NCBI GenBank assembly: GCA_905209435.1 | Contig: CAJLTE010000002.1 | Coordinates: 1 to 64,000 of the forward strand | DNA length: 64,000 nucleotides | Reading direction: 5' to 3' | Origin: an uncultured Blautia sp. | GTDB lineage: Bacteria > Bacillota_A > Clostridia > Lachnospirales > Lachnospiraceae | Part shown: positions 18,101 through 25,728 of the stretch, piece by piece | How positions within the stretch are numbered: position 1 is the stretch's first letter | Layout of the letters: each line of letters opens with the position of its first letter | Position numbers and translations under genes: made by a program | Notes under the pieces: model-generated | What the model saw: only the letters and a program-made list of their open reading frames with translations | Told to the model about the DNA's origin: nothing | Database searches by the model: none

Positions 18101-18460
18101 TGTAGCTGTTTCTCCATCTTCATATGTCACTTCTGCAGTCATACCGTCAAGATCAAATTGGCTGCCAATATCAATCCCTCTCCAAAATTTTGTCTTATTG
18201 GGTTTTGTTTTAATCTTGATACTTGTAGCAGCACAATATTGGCCCCATACATATCCTGCTGTAGGTGCTTCATCTTCTGGCACATAAAAATCTGTACTTT
18301 CTTCTTTCGTATTTCCTTCCTCTCCTGCTGAAAACAGATCTTCTGCCCCTGCCTCTACTGTTGTTTCTTCACCGTTGGAAAATTCTGCACCTGCTGCTGA
18401 AAGCGTCGGAGAAGCTGCCAGCACTACTGCCAGAACAATTGCTAACTTTTTCTTTTTCAC
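15104..18460 (-). CDS. Large secreted protein with Ig-like and fibronectin type III repeats
   Basis: An 1118-residue secreted protein. A signal peptide (MKKKKLAIVLAVVLAA, cleaved near residue 24) is followed by an acidic stretch, bacterial Ig-like segments, two domains of the YTGDEVTPAVTVIYAGTKL type (about 480-550 and 660-740), and five fibronectin type III domains, the last two ending in near-identical YKLRAYSTKANPSKYSSYS and YRIRAYSSKAAPNKYSAYS segments. Pro/Thr linkers (TPTEIPTPEPE, PPSPTPTEKPSQ) separate the blocks. There is no sortase motif, S-layer or enzymatic domain, so how it stays on the cell is unclear. An adhesin or glycan-binding role is plausible but unproven. Confidence 0.85.
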   Translation of the reverse strand: MKKKKLAIVLAVVLAASPTLSAAGAEFSNGEETTVEAGAEDLFSAGEEGNTKEESTDFYVPEDEAPTAGYVWGQYCAATSIKIKTKPNKTKFWRGIDIGSQFDLDGMTAEVTYEDGETATITGGAYGDERENTYRIVCTSVDTGEEVTDYENISAGNYNLSIVSGNGVSSDLVPIKIALPEEAPELRQSSSKQCTTTVETEDGRAVAKINTQYGTGCKITSPDVDEVDIYDSEFNWVTRSELEEGTTYYAVICTTAKNATFNVEYPSEIVSLEFLKEPTCKFVYEGTEPYNKFYLPGGQIKVTYASGTTEILSTGESQVTKFGNLLEAVCDWNDGSGSDYYGGHPPVGTYNVYYRIKDTDKEVCIKNIEVKPVEEIPEVNVKGLTVTNCTGNKHAWIRLKTGATGKCKIAISDGYYINVYEYQRELRSMKESYEYGGYNGDEIEFAPNTIYYLMADDVKKDEVTFTITSDDQPLPQISEGEISISSECIYTGDEVTPAVTVIYAGTKLKEGEDYTVSYIDNVEMGTAAAVVTGKGKYGGEVVKTFKIVLGKPEITSLTETNDKNVLIKWSEVSGADGYYVWRSDGIAWEKLNDTYKNVYTDDSVQLGSTYTYKIEAYTFSETHTESEEKSITISAKPTEIPTPEPELKDISNCEISFPSQVVCTGEALTPSVEVIYNDKKLKVNEDYIVRYENNTDLGTGYIHIWGTGNYTGFIEKTFKIILATPELTVSTTDDLHVKLSWTSVPKAQKYKIYSIEESEWGNWQEIKLLSGDQTEYVDQTTTRGGTYSYKVCPIIPYTNDDGPFSEVKTVTIPIDSSSVLGTPVLLKAEQVENTAAVKFEWTKVEGADGYDIYVKSTGQNGEETWGRIARVTNSLEYTYESRAIREGVTFSYRMRAYISGAVRDGYSYPSEIKTVAIKSVITPPSPTPTEKPSQKLQTPVISAAGLSGMNCVKLTWKKVTGAQKYYIYRSTDGKKWETVTSTKATTYTDTNLKKGITYIYKLRAYSTKANPSKYSSYSKTKSVLVPLMLGKPSLTVVKSGTKDLKLIWKRVTNAQKYVIYRYDKNKWVKIKTVGSGTLSYIDKNKKKGTTYKYRIRAYSSKAAPNKYSAYSTTKSIKR

Positions 18461-18640
18461 TTTTGTATTCTCCTGTTACAATATATTTATGGTCAAACTT
18501 TTTACCGTCAGTAAAAATTGTCCATATTGTTTTTAATTATACCATAACCGGAGGATTAATACATACACAAAATAGATTACAAAATTCTTTTAAAAGTTTT
18601 TAACTAATACTAATTCAGCTATGACTCTGCAACGCACAAC

Positions 18641-18675
18641 AAAAAAGCCTGGAAACTTATCATTTCCAGGCTTTC
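18641..18675 (-). terminator. Terminator after tRNA-Pro
   Basis: AAAGCCTGGAAA and TTTCCAGGCTTT form a 12-bp stem with a 7-nt loop; on the minus strand it is followed by TTTTTTG. It ends the tRNA transcript 10 bp after the gene. Confidence 0.88.
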
Positions 18676-18684
18676 TTACGCTAG

Positions 18685-18758
18685 TCGAAGCGACGGGATT
18701 CGAACCCACGACCTCTGCGTCCCGAACGCAGCGCTCTACCAAACTGAGCCACGCTTCG
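18685..18758 (-). tRNA. tRNA-Pro (CGG anticodon)
   Basis: A complete 74-nt cloverleaf on the minus strand: acceptor CGAAGCG/CGCTTCG, D-arm GCTCAGTTTGGTAGAGC, anticodon stem CTGCG/CGCAG around TTCGGGA (anticodon CGG, reading CCG), T-arm GTGGG-TTCGAAT-CCCGT. No 3' CCA is encoded, so it is added after transcription. It stands alone between its own perfect promoter and a terminator. Confidence 0.96.
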
Positions 18759-18772
18759 TCAATGCAAGTGAT

Positions 18773-18801
18773 ATTATATTAATAAAATTGCAGTTTGTCA
18801 A
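18773..18801 (-). promoter_or_regulatory. Consensus promoter of tRNA-Pro
   Basis: Perfect TTGACA (18796-18801) and TATAAT (18773-18778) on the minus strand with a 17-bp spacer, ending 15 bp before the tRNA. Confidence 0.9.
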
Positions 18802-18890
18802 TAGATTTTTTCCAATTTTTTATATTTTTTCGAATATTTTTTTGTAAAGGTCATATACATTATTGAATCTGGTTTTACGGAGGAAAGATT

Positions 18891-20015
18891 TTGGCTGGAT
18901 ATCGGCGTTTTATCGCATATGTATATGACTATGAAAACGGAAAAAAAGGCAGTAATTGTGGTTTCATTAAAGTTGAGGTGAAGGACCAGCAATGTTCTGT
19001 AGAAGTACATCTGCATTGTCAGGGACTGCCTGAAGATATCGGATGCAAAGTTTACGGGTTTACCCGAAAGGATGGATTAATCAATGGAATTCTGCTGGAC
19101 AATTGCGAAACCGAAAAAGAAGTTGTGGAATGTCTGATCACCACAGATGCAATGAATATGAATTCGTCCGGCGTTTCGATTGGCAAAATGGGCGGAATGA
19201 TCATCGTCACAGATACAGGCGGTTTCTTTGGCACTGAGTGGGATGACCAGCCTATCCGACCGGAAAACTTCCGAGAACTGAAACCTATTCCTGCCGCAGA
19301 AAAGAACGCACAATCACCAGATGTACCCGCTAACGAAACAAGTAAAAACAGCTCTGCTTCCAATATGCCAAATGCAGACTTAATTATCGACAGGTCTTCT
19401 GATATGGCGAATTCTCCTGCCACTGCCACTATACAAGAATTTTCAATACCTGATGAAGCTGCAGATAACGCACAAACTATTGTCTATAATCCAAATGAAA
19501 ATAACATAGAAGCAGCTGTACCTACAGTGCCTTCTAAAAACATGGAAGCATCACTGCCTGACAATATTTCCGAAAATACTGATACACCGACATTTACACC
19601 TCATGATGAATCTGAACAAGAATCTGCATCGCCTATAGTCTCAGAAAAAATAAAATCTCAGGCTTCCGTAACCCCAAAACCAGCTGCCACATTCTCACCA
19701 TTCTCAGATGGTGAACTGGCTGCTGCATGGAAAATACATCTCAATGACCTGAAGCGTTTCCCTCGTCACTACTGCGCACTGCGCAATAACCGTTTTATTC
19801 AGTATGGACATTATAATTTCGGTCATTTGCTTTTGGGACAAAGAAATAATGGACAGTACATTCTGGGAGTTCCGGGAGGATATAATCAGCAGGAGCGTTT
19901 TATGGCAAACATGTTTGGTTTTCCTTATTTCAAGGAAAGCAACTATGTAGAGATACCCAAAGCCCGCGGGGGGTACTGGTATCGCTTAATCGATGCCCCT
20001 GATTCCCACAGATAA
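18891..20015 (+). CDS. Conserved hypothetical protein of Lachnospiraceae
   Basis: A 374-residue protein in three parts: a conserved N-terminal domain (about 1-115, beginning AGYRRFIAYVYDYENGKKG and containing CGFIKVEVKDQQCSVEVHL), a long low-complexity Ser/Asn/Pro linker (about 125-265), and a conserved C-terminal domain (about 270-374, with LKRFPRHYCALRNNRFIQYG and FPYFKESNYVEIPKARGGYW). No signal peptide or membrane helix. The start is a TTG, chosen because ACGGAGGAAAG precedes it; no ATG fits. I recognise the architecture as a recurrent Lachnospiraceae hypothetical (perhaps DUF6128) but no function. Its last 30 bp overlap the 3' end of convergent nrdG. Confidence 0.8.
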   Translation: MAGYRRFIAYVYDYENGKKGSNCGFIKVEVKDQQCSVEVHLHCQGLPEDIGCKVYGFTRKDGLINGILLDNCETEKEVVECLITTDAMNMNSSGVSIGKMGGMIIVTDTGGFFGTEWDDQPIRPENFRELKPIPAAEKNAQSPDVPANETSKNSSASNMPNADLIIDRSSDMANSPATATIQEFSIPDEAADNAQTIVYNPNENNIEAAVPTVPSKNMEASLPDNISENTDTPTFTPHDESEQESASPIVSEKIKSQASVTPKPAATFSPFSDGELAAAWKIHLNDLKRFPRHYCALRNNRFIQYGHYNFGHLLLGQRNNGQYILGVPGGYNQQERFMANMFGFPYFKESNYVEIPKARGGYWYRLIDAPDSHR

Positions 20016-20681
20016 AATTGTCCTTTGAAGAATCTTCTGAAAGCTCTGAAGTTCTTCAAAAGTATAACTTCCATATCCCGGCTTGAGGACTCCGTCAGAG
20101 TCCTTATAAGCCTGGAGATAATATTCTTTGGCACCTTTAAGCCACTGAGCAATTTCTTCAAAATCTTGCTGTGTGTGCAGTTCTCTGACCACTGTAGTTC
20201 GAAATTCATACTCAAGAGTTCCTTGAAGCAGAAAATCTACTGTTTCAAAGATACTGTCCATATCCGGTTTCTCAATTCCCGTCAGATTCATATAATTATC
20301 CGGACAGGCCTTAATATCCATGGCAACCTTATCGATCAGGCCTTCTTTCGCCAGATGTTTCACAATCTCCGGTCGTGAACCATTAGTATCCAGTTTGATA
20401 GCATAATCCAACTCTTTAATTTTTCTCAAAAATTCTTCCAGATCATCAGATAACGTCGGCTCTCCTCCAGAAATGCAGACCCCATCCAGAATTCCTTTTC
20501 TCTTTCGCAGAAATGCCAACAGCTCATCCTGACTATAGTCCGGCTGTTCTCCGGGTGCTGTTACCAATATACTGTTCTGGCAGAATGGACAGCGGAAATT
20601 ACAGCTTCCCAAAAATATGGTGCTGGCTACTTTTCCGGGATAATCCAGTAATGTTGTTTTATTAAAGCCACAAATCCTCAT
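19986..20681 (-). CDS. nrdG: Anaerobic ribonucleoside-triphosphate reductase activating protein
   Basis: A 231-residue radical SAM enzyme. The iron-sulfur motif CNFRCPFC (CX3CX2C) follows TTLLDYPGKVASTIFLGS, and GVCISGGEPTLSDD is the SAM-binding GGE motif. Proteins of this type install the glycyl radical on anaerobic ribonucleotide reductase, or less often on other glycyl radical enzymes. The reductase NrdD is not next to it, so the partner must be encoded elsewhere. The leader contains two compact hairpins (20719-20749 and 20789-20807). Confidence 0.88.
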   Translation of the reverse strand: MRICGFNKTTLLDYPGKVASTIFLGSCNFRCPFCQNSILVTAPGEQPDYSQDELLAFLRKRKGILDGVCISGGEPTLSDDLEEFLRKIKELDYAIKLDTNGSRPEIVKHLAKEGLIDKVAMDIKACPDNYMNLTGIEKPDMDSIFETVDFLLQGTLEYEFRTTVVRELHTQQDFEEIAQWLKGAKEYYLQAYKDSDGVLKPGYGSYTFEELQSFQKILQRTILSVGIRGID

Positions 20682-20718
20682 ATTTTATCTCCATAATATT
20701 TTACAATATATAATGAAA

Positions 20719-20749
20719 GTGCTGTGTGCCAGTGGCACACGTTTAGCAC
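20719..20749. repeat. Nested palindrome in the nrdG leader
   Basis: GTGCT...AGCAC encloses GTGTGCC-AGT-GGCACAC, giving a 5-bp outer and 7-bp inner stem. A second hairpin, ACAAGGCG-GA-CGCCTTTGT, follows at 20789-20807. Neither is followed by a T-tract in either direction, so they are more likely an RNA structure or protein site than terminators. Confidence 0.6.
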
Positions 20750-20814
20750 CGACCGTAGTAATAATTCTATCATTATGCATCTGAATATACAAGGCGGACG
20801 CCTTTGTAGAAAAC

Positions 20815-20855
20815 ACAAAAAGAACCCTGTTTGACCAGAGTTCTTTTAATCAGAA
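20815..20855 (-). terminator. Terminator after the 3D-domain protein
   Basis: On the minus strand AGAACTCTG and CAGGGTTCT pair around a short loop and are followed by TTTTT; it lies 15-55 bp beyond the stop of the 3D-domain gene. Confidence 0.75.
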
Positions 20856-20868
20856 TATCTTTTATCAA

Positions 20869-22173
20869 TTAGTTCAGCTGATAAACATCTGCTGACTGAA
20901 GTCCGAAACTCAATGCTTCAGAATGACTGTTACAGTAGATATCTACATGTCCGTAAGGCGTTCCCAGATCCTCTACTGTGTAAACATTTCCATTGATCAG
21001 AAGCTGTGTCCCGAATGGAACACCTGCCATAGCTACTGTACGTCCTGCTGTCGGAACTGTTCCACTGGCTGTCAGATTACCTGCTGTACCGCAGCACTGT
21101 GCACAGTTACAGTATGCAGTCAGTGTAAAATTACCAAGATATTTTCCCTGGCTGGAACTTGAAGCTTCTGAAGATGACTGGCTATCATCTGATGCAGAAC
21201 TGTCAGATGTATCTTCTGAATTACTGGTGTCTGTATTTTCGTCATAGGAAGAATCGCTGTCTTCACTGTAGGAATCTTCAGAATCAGACTCCTCATAAGT
21301 AGTATCTTCAGAAGATGCCTCATCTGAAGAATCTGTATCATAAGACTCAGACTCTGAACTGTCTTCAGATGCCTGTTCCTGTGCTGCCTGAGCTTCTGCC
21401 TCTGCTTTCGCCTGAGCTGCTTCCCTGGCTGCTTTTTCCTCTTCTGCCTGTTGTACCAGCTGGGCAATGCTGTTATCTGCATTATTAATCTCTGCTGTCA
21501 ATGCTGCCGCCTCTTCCTGGCTGGCACTGATCTGGTTTACATATGAGGAAATATTGTCGCTTGTACTTGCTGCAAGGTTCTGAACTTCCTGCTGTTTGGA
21601 TGCTCTCTCTGCAAGAAGTTCATCAATAGATGCTTTCTCTTCTTTTGCAGTATTCTCCTGATCCTTTATCGTATTCTGGAGATTTTCACATTTTTCCAGC
21701 ATACTTCTGTCATACTGGGAAATCTTTGCAACGCTCTCTGCATTGTTAAGAAATTCAGCCAGGTCTTTGGATGACAGTAAAGTTGTCAGCGCAGATGTAC
21801 CTCCGTTTTCATACATGTACTGAATACGAAGTTTCATATCATCATACTGTTTGTTTAATGCTTTCTTTGCTTTCTTTAATTCTGTATGGAGCTGATTCAG
21901 TTCATTCTCTTTCTCTCCAGCCTGTAAGCTGAGATCTGAGATCTCATTGGTCAGATCTTCATACTGTGTATTTAAATCAGACAGATAGTTCTCCAGCTCC
22001 TGCTTCTTGCTCTCAAGGCTGCTGATATTTGCCTGCGCCTGTGCAAGTCCGGCTTCTGCTTCCTGTTTCTGCGCCTGCATATCAGCGATCGCATCTTCTG
22101 TTGCATATGCAGTTGTTCCCATGGAAAAAGTAAGCATTCCAGCCAGCAGTAATGAAAAAACTTTTTTCTTCAT
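20869..22173 (-). CDS. Secreted coiled-coil protein with C-terminal 3D domain
   Basis: A 434-residue secreted protein: signal peptide (1-24, ending TTAYA), a long coiled coil (about 25-255, rich in Glu/Gln/Lys heptads like the N-terminus of CwlO/PcsB peptidoglycan hydrolases), an Asp/Ser/Glu-rich linker (about 265-345) and a 3D domain (about 348-434). The 3D domain resembles the catalytic fold of resuscitation/lytic transglycosylase proteins; here TAYCNCAQCC and VEDLG and VDIYC are visible, while the first Asp of the triad (usually AVD) is replaced in AMAG. It probably acts on, or is controlled at, the cell wall. It is monocistronic with its own terminator. Confidence 0.87.
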   Translation of the reverse strand: MKKKVFSLLLAGMLTFSMGTTAYATEDAIADMQAQKQEAEAGLAQAQANISSLESKKQELENYLSDLNTQYEDLTNEISDLSLQAGEKENELNQLHTELKKAKKALNKQYDDMKLRIQYMYENGGTSALTTLLSSKDLAEFLNNAESVAKISQYDRSMLEKCENLQNTIKDQENTAKEEKASIDELLAERASKQQEVQNLAASTSDNISSYVNQISASQEEAAALTAEINNADNSIAQLVQQAEEEKAAREAAQAKAEAEAQAAQEQASEDSSESESYDTDSSDEASSEDTTYEESDSEDSYSEDSDSSYDENTDTSNSEDTSDSSASDDSQSSSEASSSSQGKYLGNFTLTAYCNCAQCCGTAGNLTASGTVPTAGRTVAMAGVPFGTQLLINGNVYTVEDLGTPYGHVDIYCNSHSEALSFGLQSADVYQLN

Positions 22174-22390
22174 AAATTAATCACCTTTCTACTTAATCTG
22201 AATGCTAGTATACCATATTTCGTAAAAAAAGCAACACTTTTTATTAACTTTTGTAATAATTACGTAATATTTCACATTTTCCCCCATTGTATACAACCCT
22301 TATATATAATCACTCCTCTGGCATATCCAAAATAATTATTCCACATAAGAGAAAGCTTCTGATATTTGTGCACTGACAATTTCTCCAATA

Positions 22391-22422
22391 TAAAAGGCAC
22401 TGCTTCTCTTTAAAGCAGTGCC
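22391..22422 (-). terminator. Terminator after spoVG
   Basis: GGCACTGCTT and AAGCAGTGCC form a 10-bp stem with a 7-nt loop; the minus strand continues TTTTAT. It lies about 40 bp beyond the spoVG stop. Confidence 0.85.
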
Positions 22423-22457
22423 CATCATTCTTGATTTTACTGATTATTCCTCACCGG

Positions 22458-22745
22458 TCATTCAACTGCTGTAGCCTCTTCCGGTTCTGCGTCCATAACT
22501 TCCTGAAATTTGTCCAGAATGATAGTCTGGATTCTGTCACGGGTTGCAGAATTGATTGGATGCGCGATGTCGCGGTATTCCCCATCAGTTGCTTTGCGGC
22601 TTGGCATTGCAATAAATAAACCTTTTTCTCCTTCAATCACTTTAATATCATGCACTACAAATTCATCGTCAATTGTAATAGAAACAACTGCCTTCATCTT
22701 CCCTTCTTTTGCTACCTTTCTCACGCGCACGTCAGTAATATTCAT
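22458..22745 (-). CDS. spoVG: Septation/regulatory protein SpoVG
   Basis: A 95-residue SpoVG, a small nucleic-acid-binding regulator conserved in Firmicutes and named for spore cortex formation and septation. The family signature is nearly complete: [56 protein letters not shown] and NSATRDRIQ. It starts after AAAGGAGC. It lies downstream of glgD in the same orientation but with an 80-bp gap. In Bacillus the gene is SigH-dependent; no SigH promoter is obvious here. Confidence 0.96.
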   Translation of the reverse strand: MNITDVRVRKVAKEGKMKAVVSITIDDEFVVHDIKVIEGEKGLFIAMPSRKATDGEYRDIAHPINSATRDRIQTIILDKFQEVMDAEPEEATAVE

Positions 22746-22824
22746 GATATAATTAGCTCCTTTCGATTTACCGAATCTATCCGACTCTTTTCATTTTTAC
22801 TTTTGGCTTTTAAACCCTTGGATA

Positions 22825-23943
22825 TCATAATACATATCTCTCATTTTTCTCTACGACAATCTTTACTTCGCCCTCGCCGCAGAAGTACGAATTTGCACGA
22901 ATAGTATCTCGGCTCTCAACAATGCAGTTCTCAATATGTGTATTGTCCCCCAGATATACATTGTTTAAAATCACGGAGTTCTTGATAACGCAGTTATTTC
23001 CTACAAATACGTCTTTGAAAAGAACAGAATTCTCTACCGTACCATTAATAATGCATCCGCTGGCAACAAGGCTGTTCTTAACCTGTGCTCCCGGATTGTA
23101 TTTTGCCGGCGGCAGATCATCGATCTTTGTCTTAATTGTTGGTTCCTGTTTAAAGAAATAATTTCTGATCTCCGGCTGCAGAAAATCCATATTTGTTTTG
23201 TAATATGCTTCTGCAGTAGAGATATTACTCCAGTATGTATCTATCTTATATCCATAAATTCTTTTAAGATTTTTATAACGGATCAAAATATCCTTTACAA
23301 AGTCATGTCTTCCTTCCTGAGCTGCTTTCTCAATAAGTTCGATCAGCTGTCTTCTGCGGATGACATAAATACCGGTTGAAATTGTATTATAAGAAGAAAC
23401 CATTGGTTTCTCTTCAAACTCTTCAATTCTGCAGTCCTCGTTCATGCGGAGAACACCAAATCTTTCAATCTCATTCGGATCATTACAGGTGGTACATACC
23501 ACAGTAACATCTGCGCGCTTCGCAATGTGATATTCCAGAACTTTATTGTAGTCCATCTTATAGACACAGTCTCCGGATGCGATCACTACATATGGCTCAT
23601 GGCTGTTCTTAAGGAACTGCAGATTCTGATAAATAGCATCTGCTGTTCCCTGATACCACAGACTGTTCTCTTTTGTAATGGTCGGTGTGAACACGAAAAG
23701 TCCGCCCTGTTTTCGTCCAAAATCCCACCACTTTGAAGAACTTAAATGTTCATTTAAAGAACGGGCATTGTACTGGGTCAGAACAGCAACTTTCTGGATA
23801 TGAGAACTTGCCATATTGCTCAACGCAAAGTCAATACTTCTGTAGCTTCCGGCAATTGGCATCGCTGCAATCGCTCTCTTGTTTGATAATTCTCTCATGC
23901 GGTTATTATTACCGCCTGCCAAAATAATACCTATCGCTCTCAT
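22825..23943 (-). CDS. glgD: Glucose-1-phosphate adenylyltransferase subunit GlgD
   Basis: A 372-residue nucleotidyltransferase-like subunit with an N-terminal GIILAGGNNNRMRELSNKRAIAA region and C-terminal left-handed beta-helix hexapeptides (NCVIKNSVILNNVYLGDNTHIENC). In Firmicutes GlgD pairs with GlgC: GlgC is catalytic, GlgD modulates activity. The usual GGxGxRL loop and the Lys of the activator site are changed, consistent with a regulatory subunit. It overlaps glgC by one base. Glycogen synthase and branching enzyme genes are not nearby. Confidence 0.93.
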   Translation of the reverse strand: MRAIGIILAGGNNNRMRELSNKRAIAAMPIAGSYRSIDFALSNMASSHIQKVAVLTQYNARSLNEHLSSSKWWDFGRKQGGLFVFTPTITKENSLWYQGTADAIYQNLQFLKNSHEPYVVIASGDCVYKMDYNKVLEYHIAKRADVTVVCTTCNDPNEIERFGVLRMNEDCRIEEFEEKPMVSSYNTISTGIYVIRRRQLIELIEKAAQEGRHDFVKDILIRYKNLKRIYGYKIDTYWSNISTAEAYYKTNMDFLQPEIRNYFFKQEPTIKTKIDDLPPAKYNPGAQVKNSLVASGCIINGTVENSVLFKDVFVGNNCVIKNSVILNNVYLGDNTHIENCIVESRDTIRANSYFCGEGEVKIVVEKNERYVL

Positions 23944-25217
23944 TATTCGTCACCGTCCTTTGCTGCAATTACCTGTCCGCCGGCCAGTTCACCATCAGGA
24001 TAATCTTCAGGAGTTGTAATTCCTGATATCGCTGTATTCTTACCGATCCTTACGTTATCCGGAATCACGCTGCGCTCACCCACTGTAGCGATTCCAAATG
24101 CATAAACTGCCGGTTTCAGTACGTTCGGTGCTTCTTCGCCGCATCCTAATACAACATTATTTCCGATCGTAACATCCTCCGCAATGATCGCCTTGTCCAT
24201 CTGCACGCCTTCACCAATGGTGGAATTGCGCATAATAATGGAATCACGGATCACGCTGCCCTTTCCGATCACAACATTCGGTCCGATTACTGAATTATGT
24301 ACTTCTCCGTAAATCTCAGCACCTTCACCGATCAGGCATCTGTCTGTAACTGCATCTGCTGAAATATACTGAGGCGGGATGATATCTCCCTTTGTATAAA
24401 TCTTCCAGAACTCTTCATAGAGATTAAATTCCGGAATAATATCGATCAGTTCCATATTGGCTTCCCAATAGGAGCCAAGTGTTCCAACATCCTTCCAGTA
24501 TCCATTATATTCATAGGCAAAAAGTCTCTCACCTTTCTCCTTACAATATGGAAGAACATGCTTGCCAAAGTCACAGCTGCTCTGGTCCTTCAGAGTCATC
24601 AGTGCTTCTTTTAAAGCAGGCCAGCTGAAAATATAGATACCCATGGATGCCAGATTGCTGCTTGGATGCTCAGGTTTCTCCTCAAACTCTGTGATACGTC
24701 CCATGTCATCTGTTACCATGATACCAAAACGGCTTGCTTCTTCAATTGGTACCGGCATACAGGCGATTGTCACGTCAGCTTTATTCGCTTTATGAAAATC
24801 AAGCATTACTTCATAATCCATCTTATAGATATGGTCACCGGATAAAATCAGAACATAATCCGGATTATACTGTTCCATGTAATCCATATTCTGGAAGATC
24901 GCATTGGCCGTTCCTGTATACCACTCACTGCTGGTACTCTTCTCATAAGGCGGAAGTACAGTCACACCGCCTTCGTTTCTGTCAAGATCCCACGGAATAC
25001 CGATGCCAATATGTGTATTAAGCCTAAGTGGCTGATACTGTGTTAATACGCCTACTGTATCAATACCCGAGTTAATGCAGTTACTTAAGGGGAAGTCTAT
25101 GATACGATATTTCCCGCCAAAAGCAACTGCAGGTTTTGCTACTTTTTCTGTCAGTACGCCCAGCCTGCTGCCCTGGCCGCCAGCTAAAAGCATGGCTATC
25201 ATTTCTTTCTTAATCAT
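23943..25217 (-). CDS. glgC: Glucose-1-phosphate adenylyltransferase GlgC
   Basis: A 424-residue catalytic ADP-glucose pyrophosphorylase, committing glucose-1-phosphate to glycogen. It carries [20 protein letters not shown] for nucleotide binding, [13 protein letters not shown], and [19 protein letters not shown] with the catalytic Asp, then ITEFEEKP and a C-terminal beta-helix domain. The start is an ATG after AAGAGGTGATTGC. It is the first gene of the glgC-glgD pair and has an extended -10 promoter. Confidence 0.95.
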   Translation of the reverse strand: MIKKEMIAMLLAGGQGSRLGVLTEKVAKPAVAFGGKYRIIDFPLSNCINSGIDTVGVLTQYQPLRLNTHIGIGIPWDLDRNEGGVTVLPPYEKSTSSEWYTGTANAIFQNMDYMEQYNPDYVLILSGDHIYKMDYEVMLDFHKANKADVTIACMPVPIEEASRFGIMVTDDMGRITEFEEKPEHPSSNLASMGIYIFSWPALKEALMTLKDQSSCDFGKHVLPYCKEKGERLFAYEYNGYWKDVGTLGSYWEANMELIDIIPEFNLYEEFWKIYTKGDIIPPQYISADAVTDRCLIGEGAEIYGEVHNSVIGPNVVIGKGSVIRDSIIMRNSTIGEGVQMDKAIIAEDVTIGNNVVLGCGEEAPNVLKPAVYAFGIATVGERSVIPDNVRIGKNTAISGITTPEDYPDGELAGGQVIAAKDGDE

Positions 25218-25250
25218 GCAATCACCTCTTGTTGTAATTATGATTTTTTA

Positions 25251-25279
25251 ATTATAGCACACTTCAATCCATTAGTGAA
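25251..25279 (-). promoter_or_regulatory. Promoter of glgC-glgD
   Basis: Minus-strand extended -10 TGC-TATAAT (25251-25256) with a weak -35 TTCACT (25274-25279) 17 bp upstream, about 35 bp before the glgC start. Confidence 0.55.
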
Positions 25280-25728
25280 CATTATTTACAATTTTTATTG
25301 TCTTTTTTTAATTTTTTTATAATTTTTGTACACGTTTTTTCTTTTAAGGTATGTTTTTCCCTCTGTATTATTATGCATTTTTTATATATCCGATGTCATT
25401 TTTTGTATTTTTTTATCATTAACATATTTTTTTATTGTTCCCTGCCCGCAGCGAAACTAAAATCGGTACCAGAATTCCAAGACAGACAAACCAAAATTTT
25501 CGTTACCTAGAACAAAATAAACATTTCCGAATCGTCCCGGACAGTATCTGCCTTAAAAGAAGTTCTTTTCATTTTAAGACGCAGGTAGTATAATAAGCTA
25601 AATAAAATGTAACTATTAAGTACCCTCACAATTACGAGTCAAACTCCATTGAAAATTACCATTGAACAATAGGATTTTGAACAGGCTGCCGAATAGTTAT
25701 ATAAAATTTATTATTAAGGAGATTAAAA
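25280..25728. other. Long A/T-rich divergent intergenic region between glgC and murC
   Basis: About 450 bp, very T-rich to 25440, with no coding sequence. A plausible murC promoter is present at 25566-25594, giving an unusually long untranslated leader of about 125 nt. I found no riboswitch signature or T-box element; the leader folds only weakly by eye. Confidence 0.5.
25566..25594 (+). promoter_or_regulatory. Putative murC promoter
   Basis: Perfect -10 TATAAT (25589-25594) with a 4/6 -35 TTTTCA (25566-25571) at a 17-bp spacing. The transcript would start near 25601. Confidence 0.5.
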
